Notes under the pieces: generated by a model
What the model was told of the DNA's origin: nothing
Databases searched by the model: none
The model's input: only the letters and a program-made list of their open reading frames with translations
NCBI GenBank assembly: GCA_013696695.1
Contig: JACCYD010000904.1
Location: 1 to 13,388, forward strand
Direction of reading: 5' to 3'
Length of the DNA stretch: 13,388 nt
Origin: Deltaproteobacteria bacterium
GTDB lineage: Bacteria; Myxococcota_A; Polyangia; Haliangiales; Haliangiaceae
Position numbers and translations under genes: made by a program
Shown: one piece after another, positions 1 to 6,322 of the stretch
Layout of the letters: each line of letters opens with the position of its first letter
Numbering within the stretch: position 1 is the stretch's first letter

Positions 1-989
1 CACTCGCGCTCGGCTGGTTGTCCCATGGCGCCGAGCCCAAGCACGCCTGGGGCGCGCACGCGGCAGGGCTGTTTCCCGACGACGAGACCGCCTCCGATCT
101 CGCGATGCTCGCGACCGAGCTCGCGCCGCGCGTCGGGCAGTTCGGCAAGGTGCAGATCCTCGTCGACGTGCTCGCGGCGATGGGCACGCGCGTGTCGCTC
201 GGGTTGCTGCTCGACATCGCCACCAAGGTCCAGACGAAGTCGATCAAGGAGCGTGCGCGTGCAGCGTTCGACGCGGCGGCCAAGGCGACCGGCGTCACCG
301 ACCACGATCTCGCCGACAAGCTGATTCCGCACGACCTCCCGGCGGGTCAGCCGATCCCCGATTTCGTGAAGCGGCTGGAGCAGCGCATGGTGAGCGGCAC
401 ACCGATGTCGATGCTCGAGCTCGCAGAGAACATCCTGCAGCGCGACGCCGTGCGAGCGAAGGCGCGCGGCATCGTGTTCGGCATCGTTGCCGACTCCAAG
501 CTGCTCACCTTCGCGATCGGGGGCGATGGCCTGGTCGACAGCGACGGCGAGCTGTTCGCACCACCGAGCGATGCGTCGATCGTGGTGGTGCACCCGGTCG
601 ATCTCGGCACTGCGATGGTCGAGGAGTGGCGCACGGTGGTCTCCGATCAGCCGTTTCGCCAGCTCACGCGTCGCGTGCAACGCCATTCCACGCTGCGTGC
701 GATGACCAAGCAGGCGCTCGCCACGTTCCGCAACCTCACCGTCGTGTCTCAGCGCGTGCTCGGACTCGAGACTCTAGGCTGGCAGCGCGGCGATCTGATC
801 GGCGGTCGCTTCGGCCGGATGGTTCGCGAGCTCGAAGGCGTCACCGTGTCGATCGATTTCCAGCCTGGAATTCGCGCGGCCGATCGCCAGGTCTGGGTGC
901 GCATCACCGGGATCACCGGCCGCGGCAGAGGTCCTGCCCGCGCGATCGCAGAGCTTGGTCGCGAGATCGCGACGCTCGGCGACCCCTGA
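1..989 (+). CDS. DUF4132 domain protein, C-terminal part (5' truncated by window edge)
   Basis: The frame is open to the window edge; the first complete codon is at 3, and about 328 residues are visible before the TGA at 987-989. The sequence matches the C-terminal half of DUF4132 proteins (MolR/WGR-associated type) as I know them. It begins with a helical HEAT-like stretch (EPKHAW, then VDVLAAMGTRVSL, then KERARAAFDAAA with LADKLIP). The compact C-terminal region follows, with the family pattern VVHPVDLG, a Phe-Gln-rich stretch, VLGLETLGWQRG and SIDFQPGI. The molecular function of DUF4132 is not established; members are large cytoplasmic proteins. The TTG at 18 could be read as a start, but homology to the family continues upstream through LALGW, so I treat the gene as partial. 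It ends 75 bp before the next gene. The family call is strong; a function cannot be given. Confidence 0.85.
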   Translation, partial: LALGWLSHGAEPKHAWGAHAAGLFPDDETASDLAMLATELAPRVGQFGKVQILVDVLAAMGTRVSLGLLLDIATKVQTKSIKERARAAFDAAAKATGVTDHDLADKLIPHDLPAGQPIPDFVKRLEQRMVSGTPMSMLELAENILQRDAVRAKARGIVFGIVADSKLLTFAIGGDGLVDSDGELFAPPSDASIVVVHPVDLGTAMVEEWRTVVSDQPFRQLTRRVQRHSTLRAMTKQALATFRNLTVVSQRVLGLETLGWQRGDLIGGRFGRMVRELEGVTVSIDFQPGIRAADRQVWVRITGITGRGRGPARAIAELGREIATLGDP

Positions 990-1053
990 GTATCCGTGGA
1001 GTTACGCCCTACAACTTCCGGTCGCCTCACGCGTTTCTAGGTTTGTACCTGCC

Positions 1054-1057
1054 GGAG
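1054..1057 (+). promoter_or_regulatory. Shine-Dalgarno of the small Cys-ended peptide gene
   Basis: GGAG lies 7 nt before the GTG at 1065. It fixes the start of the small ORF and supports its being translated, which matters because the ORF is short and unlike any protein I recognise. Confidence 0.6.
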
Positions 1058-1064
1058 AACTGTC

Positions 1065-1352
1065 GTGAAACTTTCAGCGAGTGTGTTAGCCAAGTTGTGC
1101 GCGTTGGGTGTTGCCACGGGCGGTTGCGAGACGGCCTATCTGCCGTCACCAAACCACCCGACTCAGGAGGTCGAACCTGACGAGAGCTACGAGGTCGAGA
1201 GTGTCGACCCGCGGCTCGAGACGATCGAGACGATCCGCTTCGCCACGCCACCCGGCGTGGCGCCGGTGCAGCAGACTCCGGTGCAGTCGAAGCGTCGGCC
1301 GCCCCCGCCGCCCGTGCACATCGACAATTGCCCCGCTTGCGGAATGGGCTGA
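1065..1352 (+). CDS. Small secreted peptide ending in CPACGMG; candidate RiPP precursor for the adjacent MNIO enzyme
   Basis: This is a 95-residue protein with a GTG start and a good ribosome binding site. Residues 1-20 form a basic/hydrophobic export signal (KLSASVLAK, then LCALGVATGG). It ends at Cys21 in a weak lipobox (TGGC), so it may be a lipoprotein. Residues 22-60 are acidic and low in complexity (EVEPDESYEVESVD, ETIETI). A Gln/Pro linker leads to RRPPPPP (77-83), and the protein stops at HIDNCPACGMG, with Cys89 and Cys92 spaced CxxC at the extreme C terminus. The next gene encodes a DUF692/MNIO oxidase. MNIO enzymes modify Cys, Asp or Asn residues of small peptides, and bufferin-type precursors also carry signal peptides. 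I infer a leader with export signal plus a C-terminal core. I recognise no named family. It could instead be an unmodified metal-binding lipoprotein. Confidence 0.7.
   Translation: MKLSASVLAKLCALGVATGGCETAYLPSPNHPTQEVEPDESYEVESVDPRLETIETIRFATPPGVAPVQQTPVQSKRRPPPPPVHIDNCPACGMG
1218..1235 (+). repeat. 9-bp tandem duplication within the small peptide gene
   Basis: GAGACGATC occurs twice, head to tail and without mismatch, encoding ETIETI (residues 52-57) in the acidic spacer. It is probably a simple slippage duplication that lengthened the linker. No role is implied. Confidence 0.8.
1241..1262 (+). repeat. Perfect 9-bp inverted repeat inside the small peptide gene
   Basis: CGCCACGCC (1241-1249) and GGCGTGGCG (1254-1262) are exact reverse complements around the tetraloop ACCC. 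The stem is GC-rich and should be stable in RNA. It lies in the coding region just before the C-terminal segment and about 110 nt before the MNIO start. It could tune the ratio of peptide to enzyme or stabilise the 5' transcript. It has no U-tract, so it is not a classical terminator. Confidence 0.55.
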
Positions 1353-1375
1353 GCTGCGGTGTTGATCGTCCGGAC

Positions 1376-2494
1376 GTGCGATCGATCCACACCGGCATCG
1401 CGTTGTTCGCAGCCGAGGAGCTACGGCTCGCCGCCCTCCCGCTGTTCGAAGCCGGCCTGATCGAAGCGGTCGAGTGGACCTTCGATCACGGCTGGACCGT
1501 GGCGCCGCCCGATTGGGTGACGGCGCTGCTCGATGCATACGCCGCCGAGGACCGGCTCTACGGTCACGGCCTGCGGCTGTCACCGAACACCGCACGGTTC
1601 GATGACTCGAGCACCGCATGGCTCGCGGAGCTCGCGAGAGATCTAGCGAACAGCGGTCGCGCGTACCGCCATGTCACCGAGCACTGGGGCTTCTCGCGCA
1701 CGCGTCATCTCGCGCGCGGCGCACCGATGCCGTTGCCGTCGAGCGAAGCGGTCGTTGTCGCCACTGACCGCGCGATGCATGCGCTTGCCAGCACCGCCGG
1801 TACCACGGTCGGGCTCGAGAATCTCGCGCTCGCGTTGTCCGACGACGATGTCGATGCACAACCCGCGATGCTGAGCCGCGTGCTCGACGCGTGCAATGGC
1901 GTGCTGTTGCTCGATCTCCACAACCTGTGGTGCCAGGCGGAAAACTACGGCCGCGATCCTCGCGTGCTCGCGTCGCAGTATCCACTCGCGCGCGTGCGCC
2001 AGCTCCATGTCGCCGGTGGCACGTGGTCCGATTCGGCGTACGGCGCGCCGTTCCGGCGCGACACCCACGACGCGCTCGTTCCCGACGACGTGCTCGCGCT
2101 GCTCGCATGGATCATCCCGCGCTGCCCGGCGCTCGAAGCCGCGATCCTCGAGCGCTTGCCGGGCGCTCTCTCCGACGAGCCCGCGCGTGCGGCGTGGCGC
2201 GACGAGTGGCGCGCGCTCGACCACATCGTGCGAGCCGCTGCACGCGAACCCGTCATCGCCGCGCCGACGGTCACCCGAGAGCTGCTCGATACCACGGCGA
2301 CGCTCGACGATCTCGCCACCTACCAGGACACGCTCTCGGTGGCGCTACTCGGCGGCGGCGACCCACGCGAGATTCACGCGGAGCTGCTCGCGGATCCCGA
2401 GCTGACGAAGTTCCACGCTCAGATCGCGCGGTGGAATCTGCGCGCACTCGACGTCGCGCTCGCGCTCACCGCGAAGTGGAGCACGCGCGTCTAG
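1376..2494 (+). CDS. DUF692 / MNIO family multinuclear iron-dependent oxidase
   Basis: About 372 aa from the GTG at 1376. The TIM-barrel MNIO signature can be followed end to end: AVEWTFDHGW near the N terminus (Glu33), LYGHGLRLS (His64), VTEHWGFS (Glu102, His103), GLENLAL (Glu148, Asn149), LLLDLHNLWCQAENYG (Asp180, His182, Asn183), LHVAGG (His211), RDTHD (Asp229, His231, Asp232) and ILERLPG (Glu259). These are positions where MbnB/TglH/BufB-type enzymes carry their iron ligands. Known relatives oxidatively modify residues of ribosomal peptides. Residues from about 265 form a helical C-terminal extension ending in LALTAKWSTRV. The small Cys-ended peptide gene is immediately upstream, suggesting its substrate. 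No clear Shine-Dalgarno decides the start. A TTG at 1328 would give 388 aa and overlap the peptide gene by 25 nt; I prefer GTG 1376, where family similarity begins. No separate DUF2063-like partner gene is present. Confidence 0.88.
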   Translation: MRSIHTGIALFAAEELRLAALPLFEAGLIEAVEWTFDHGWTVAPPDWVTALLDAYAAEDRLYGHGLRLSPNTARFDDSSTAWLAELARDLANSGRAYRHVTEHWGFSRTRHLARGAPMPLPSSEAVVVATDRAMHALASTAGTTVGLENLALALSDDDVDAQPAMLSRVLDACNGVLLLDLHNLWCQAENYGRDPRVLASQYPLARVRQLHVAGGTWSDSAYGAPFRRDTHDALVPDDVLALLAWIIPRCPALEAAILERLPGALSDEPARAAWRDEWRALDHIVRAAAREPVIAAPTVTRELLDTTATLDDLATYQDTLSVALLGGGDPREIHAELLADPELTKFHAQIARWNLRALDVALALTAKWSTRV

Positions 2495-3747
2495 ATCGAT
2501 CCGATTCGATCGTTGCGCACGCCGTTCGACGGATCCCAGTGGATGTTGAGATTGAGCGAGCCGCTGATCGAGAGCGGCTCGGCGAACGACAGCCGCGACT
2601 GCTGCTCGAAATCGGCGGGATCGATCGCGGCGGGGTCGGGCCCCGGCAGCTTGCGTTGCGTCAGCGACACCGACACTGCGAGATCGATGCGATCGCCGAG
2701 CTTCACCTCGACGAACGGGGACACCGTGACGCTATGCCGCCGCCCCGGATGATTCAGCTGCGCCTCGGACTCCAGCGACAACCCGAAGCTGATCCGATCG
2801 TGCCGCACCGAGCCGAACGCTTCGATGGCGTGGACGGGATACGTGGCGAACGACTCGCCGCGCTCGTTGCGAACCTGATAGCGCTCGGTCGACCACCCGA
2901 GGGCGTAGAACACGCCGAGGCGATTGCCACGCGGATCGTCGGGCTTGAACAGATCCCATTCGATCGCGGCGCGCGAGCGGTTGAAGTACACGTGCTGGCC
3001 TTTGTCGTCCTCGAAGTTCGTGAAGCTGCCGGCACCGACCGACCAGTGATCGGTAAGGACCTCGACGTATTCGGCGCCGGCACGCACGAGCCAGCGCTCG
3101 CTATCGAGGTCCACGACCGTGCCGTCCTCGAGCACGAGCGGCGGTTGGCGGTTGAGCCCGGCGGTCGAGAACATGCCGACGAGTGCGCGCCGCTTCCGCT
3201 CGACGTAGCGTCCGATCAGATTGAGGTTGCCGTTCGCACTGCGGAACTTCCCGGTGTGGCTGCCGTTGCCGCCGACGATGATCTGCACGCCGAGCGGCGA
3301 GCCTTCCTTCGCGGTCGCGGCGAGCGTAGCGGGAGTGGTCAGCTTCGTCTCGACCGCGCTCGGATGGCGCGCGCCGACGAACAGCCCGATGCCTCGCAAG
3401 AACGCGGGCAGCAGCTGCGCTCGCTGTTCGTCATCCGTGCCGCGGGTATCGAGGTCGACCGAGATCTCGAGCTGCGCGGGTGCACCTGCCATCCGGCCCA
3501 CGAAGCGAAGCTGCAGCCGGTCGATCAGCGCGACCTGGGTGGCGGTCGCGAACAGGATGACGTCGGCGCCGGCGCGCGGCGACGGCTTGAGGACCTTGTG
3601 CTCGTCGAGGAAGCCGAGGAGAAATGCCGGGCAGGCCTTGGTGCGCTCCTCGCCTTCACACTCGATCGCGACGCGGATCGGCGCTGGTTGTGCGTGGAGT
3701 GACGCGGTGAGCGCGACGAGCGTCAGAACAACAACGGGAAAGCGCAC
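2491..3747 (-). CDS. Exported outer-membrane beta-barrel-like protein of unknown function
   Basis: About 418 aa from the GTG at 3747. This start gives a clean signal peptide (VRFPVVVLTLVALTASLHA, cleaved before Gln20). The longer reading from 3801 puts 18 Arg-rich residues ahead of it and overlaps the upstream gene, so I reject it. Residues 20-125 form a periplasmic domain with two Cys (30, 39), an AGADVILFATATQ segment and TDDEQRAQLLPAFLRGIGLFV. From memory this resembles the N-terminal domain of a group of uncharacterised outer-membrane proteins in which an adjacent 'DEQR...L...L' helix precedes the barrel. Residues 150-418 alternate polar and hydrophobic residues in short strands (VGAGSFTNFEDD, AIEWDLF, LGVFYALGW, HSVTVSPFVEVKLG), as beta-barrels do. 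It lies 19 bp after the sugar dehydrogenase gene, probably in one operon, so it may act with that enzyme at the envelope. The function is unknown. Confidence 0.7.
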   Translation of the reverse strand: MRFPVVVLTLVALTASLHAQPAPIRVAIECEGEERTKACPAFLLGFLDEHKVLKPSPRAGADVILFATATQVALIDRLQLRFVGRMAGAPAQLEISVDLDTRGTDDEQRAQLLPAFLRGIGLFVGARHPSAVETKLTTPATLAATAKEGSPLGVQIIVGGNGSHTGKFRSANGNLNLIGRYVERKRRALVGMFSTAGLNRQPPLVLEDGTVVDLDSERWLVRAGAEYVEVLTDHWSVGAGSFTNFEDDKGQHVYFNRSRAAIEWDLFKPDDPRGNRLGVFYALGWSTERYQVRNERGESFATYPVHAIEAFGSVRHDRISFGLSLESEAQLNHPGRRHSVTVSPFVEVKLGDRIDLAVSVSLTQRKLPGPDPAAIDPADFEQQSRLSFAEPLSISGSLNLNIHWDPSNGVRNDRIGSI

Positions 3748-3766
3748 CGCCTGGAGCGTACCCGGT

Positions 3767-6109
3767 CTACGGCTGCTCTCCGGACGCCGCGAGCCACGCA
3801 TTGATCGCGCCGAGTGCTTCGGGGTTGGAATGCAGGTTCTCGAACATGATCTCCGCCTGCGGCATGATCGCGAGCGGGCCCTTGCCGGTGCTGGGATCCA
3901 TCTCGAGGTAGGTCCGCAGCAAGGCCTTGCCGGATCCGTTGGGCCCCAGCTGTTGCAGCGTCGACAGCTCGGCGAGGTTGATGGAGTTGACGCGGTGACA
4001 GCCCATGCAGTTGCGGTTGATCGCCTTGGTCCACAGGTTGGCCTGCGCCGTCACGAGCGCCGGAGTGCCTTGCTTCCAAGAGGCCGGAATGTGAGCGGCG
4101 TCGCCGACGTCGCGCGCGACGGGCGGATTCGTCTGGCTGTAGATGCTGCCGACGTAATCCTCGATCGCATCCTTCGCGTGATCGATCCCCGACGGGCCGC
4201 CCTCGGCTTCGCTGCGAAGCGCGGCGTTGCCGGTCCTGATCGCCTGGTTGAGCTCGAACCACGCGAGCTTCAGCGCGGCCTGGTTTGCACCCGGGGCAGG
4301 CTCGAGCAGTGACGGCTCGAACTCGCGGAACACCGCGCCGACATCACCAGCTGACGACGAGCCGAGGTACTGGCCGTTGTGACACGGCGTGCAGACGCGA
4401 GGCAGGAACTTGTCTCCCTCCGAGTCGAAGCTGGTCTTCGGGCTGAGCTTGCCGCCATCGGTGAACGCGTAGAACCGGACGAACCCGGCCGCGCTCACGT
4501 TCATCGCCACGGTGCCGAGCGATGGCTTGCCGTTCGCCTTGTCGTCGTGGTCTCGCCACGCGCGCACCCAGCAGCCACCGCTGCCGCGTGCGATCGTCTT
4601 GGTGCAGGTCATCTCGCGCCAGCTGCCGAGATCGTTCGCGTTGCGATAGAACGCGCTGACCTTCGGCCCGCTCGTGTGCTCGGTGATCCACGCGTCGAGC
4701 GTGAGCGCGCCCGGCGTGAAGCCTGGGATCGTCGACGCGTAGTAGCCGTTGGCTTCGGCTTCAGTGCCGACGCCATCGCGGCTCAGATAGAGGTGGTCGG
4801 GCAGGGGAGGCGGCGTGCTGCCGTCGGTGCATTGACCGGCGACGATCTTGAGGATGCGGCCAGCGCTGAAGTCGAGCGTGTAGAGCTCGCCATCTGCGCC
4901 CTCGCCGAACGACGACAGGTTGCGCCCGGTCTCGTCGGCGATCCGGCTGGCGAACGTGCCGTCCGACTTCTTCAGCGTTGCGAACATCCGCCCGGAGCCG
5001 AAGTCGCCGAACACGTACTGCCCGACCATGCTCGGGATCGCGGTGCCGCGGTACACGAAGCCACCGGTGATCGAGACGCCGAGGCTGCGCCCGTAGACGG
5101 CGACCGGCCCGATCAGGTTCTGGCTGGGGCAGTTCTGGGCCGGGCTGAAGCACGCGTTGCCCTCGCGGAAGCGCCAGCCGTAGTTCTTGCCGCGCTCGAT
5201 GATGTTGACCTCTTCGAACGCGTCCTGGCCGACGTCGGCAAGCCACAGCTGCCCGGTCGCGCGATCGAAGCTGAACCGCCATGGATTGCGAATTCCAGTC
5301 GCATAGATCTCGGGGCACGGGCCGGCGCCGCCCTGCGCGCATGGCGTGCCGCCGGCGAACGGATTGTCGGAGGGGATCCCGAAGGGTGTCCCGCCGTCGA
5401 CATCGATCCGCAATACCTTGCCGAGGAGCGCGCACTTGTCAGTGCCCGTCGCGCAGCCCGAGATGTCGTCGACGTTCTGGCCGTTGCCCATCGGATCGCC
5501 GGCGGAGCCACCGTCGCCGAAGCCGATGTAGAGCATGCGGTCGGGGCCGAACGCGATCTGACCGCCGTTGTGGTTCGAAAATGGCTGCGAGATCGCGAGC
5601 AGCACGACCTCGCTCGACGCCGCGAACGTCTTGCCGTTGTCGGAGCTGACGAACTTCGAGATCCGCGACTGCATCCCCGCAGGGCTGTTCTGCGTCGCGC
5701 CGGTGTACGAGACGAACACCTCGCCGTTGACGTTGAAGTCGGGATGAAACGCGATCGAGAACATGCCGGCTTCGCCGCCGCCGCCGGTCTCGGAGGACCG
5801 CGTGCGCGTGCGCAGGTCGAGCACGACTTCGCGCGTTGCGGAGGTCGGCGTGTTGGCGAATCGCGAGATCACACCGCGCTGCTCGACGACATACCAGTGC
5901 GAGGCATTGCCGGGTCGCTGGAGGAGCTGCACCGGGCGCTTGAACGGCGTCTGCGCGAACGCGTCGGCAACATCGAGCCCCTGCGTCGCGGGCGAACAGC
6001 TGGTGGTGCCATCGCACTTGCCGCCACTGCACGTCGGTTCCGGCTCGCTGGTCGAGCTTCCGCAACCCAGGGCGAGGAGCGCGCTCGCGTAGAGAACAAC
6101 TGTCTTCAT
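3767..6109 (-). CDS. Lipoprotein PQQ-type sugar dehydrogenase fused to a c-type haem (CxxCH) module
   Basis: 780 aa with an ATG start. The signal peptide ends at LLALGC (lipid Cys16), followed by a Cys-containing linker. Residues 45-425 are a glucose/sorbosone dehydrogenase six-bladed propeller. SNHNGGQIAFGPD supplies the likely catalytic His180, GIRNPWRFSFD supplies Arg274, GFGDGGSAGD looks like the calcium/PQQ region, and ADVGQDAFEEVN and NYGW are family marks. Together these match the soluble PQQ aldose dehydrogenases, periplasmic oxidases of aldose sugars. Residues 435-570 are a module I have seen in other myxobacterial and planctomycete proteins (NDLGSWREM, GTVAMNVS, FVRFYAF, FLPRVCTPCHNG). 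It leads to CTPCH at 573-577 and CMGCH at 701-705, two potential haem c sites. Electrons could pass from PQQ to haem within one chain. No PQQ synthesis genes are nearby. The exact sugar is unknown. Confidence 0.88.
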   Translation of the reverse strand: MKTVVLYASALLALGCGSSTSEPEPTCSGGKCDGTTSCSPATQGLDVADAFAQTPFKRPVQLLQRPGNASHWYVVEQRGVISRFANTPTSATREVVLDLRTRTRSSETGGGGEAGMFSIAFHPDFNVNGEVFVSYTGATQNSPAGMQSRISKFVSSDNGKTFAASSEVVLLAISQPFSNHNGGQIAFGPDRMLYIGFGDGGSAGDPMGNGQNVDDISGCATGTDKCALLGKVLRIDVDGGTPFGIPSDNPFAGGTPCAQGGAGPCPEIYATGIRNPWRFSFDRATGQLWLADVGQDAFEEVNIIERGKNYGWRFREGNACFSPAQNCPSQNLIGPVAVYGRSLGVSITGGFVYRGTAIPSMVGQYVFGDFGSGRMFATLKKSDGTFASRIADETGRNLSSFGEGADGELYTLDFSAGRILKIVAGQCTDGSTPPPLPDHLYLSRDGVGTEAEANGYYASTIPGFTPGALTLDAWITEHTSGPKVSAFYRNANDLGSWREMTCTKTIARGSGGCWVRAWRDHDDKANGKPSLGTVAMNVSAAGFVRFYAFTDGGKLSPKTSFDSEGDKFLPRVCTPCHNGQYLGSSSAGDVGAVFREFEPSLLEPAPGANQAALKLAWFELNQAIRTGNAALRSEAEGGPSGIDHAKDAIEDYVGSIYSQTNPPVARDVGDAAHIPASWKQGTPALVTAQANLWTKAINRNCMGCHRVNSINLAELSTLQQLGPNGSGKALLRTYLEMDPSTGKGPLAIMPQAEIMFENLHSNPEALGAINAWLAASGEQP

Positions 6110-6322
6110 ATGGCAAGTCTCGAGGTGGCTATGTCAGCGGCCAGCAAGCATGCAGGCATGGAGCTGAACCAGCACCTTCAGTGCCGCGCGCGCTGGACTG
6201 ATTCCGCCGACATCACAGACCGTCCTGGCTAGTCGAGTGGCCGGAGGCGCGTTCAGGCTTCGAGATCTCCAGTAAACGCGCGTCACGGTGCGCGCGCGAG
6301 AACCCTCGCGCATCAACCGGGT
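6110..6322. promoter_or_regulatory. Divergent intergenic region between the sugar dehydrogenase and protease genes
   Basis: These 213 bp separate two genes reading away from each other, so they should hold both promoters. No sigma-70 -10/-35 pair stands out on either strand. Short ORFs here lack coding character. The only clear structure is the hairpin at 6294-6311. Confidence 0.5.
6294..6311 (+). repeat. Perfect 7-bp hairpin just upstream of the protease start
   Basis: GCGCGAG and CTCGCGC are exact reverse complements around the loop AACC. The stem ends 11 nt before the GTG at 6323, so in mRNA it would sit at the ribosome binding region, where no strong Shine-Dalgarno is visible. It could be a translational control element or simply reflect GC-rich sequence. 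Confidence 0.45.

Noticed and set aside
2494..2516. GATCGAT/ATTCGATC-like inverted sequence as a terminator for the convergent pair
   Set aside because: The stem is only about 5 bp, has no U-tract, and lies inside the coding end of the minus-strand gene.
1891..3702. 603-aa plus-strand open frame across the MNIO end and the outer-membrane protein gene
   Set aside because: It is Arg/Ala-rich with no motif and crosses two genes with clear family or signal features in other frames. Long open antisense frames are expected at this GC content.
4379..6232. 617-aa plus-strand frame opposite the sugar dehydrogenase
   Set aside because: It is the complement of a gene with catalytic, haem and lipobox motifs; its composition (Arg, Ala, Asp, Val repeats) is that of a frame shadow.
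6134..6316. Small minus-strand ORF (60 aa) in the divergent intergenic region
   Set aside because: No ribosome binding site or coding character, and it would occupy most of the only space for two promoters.
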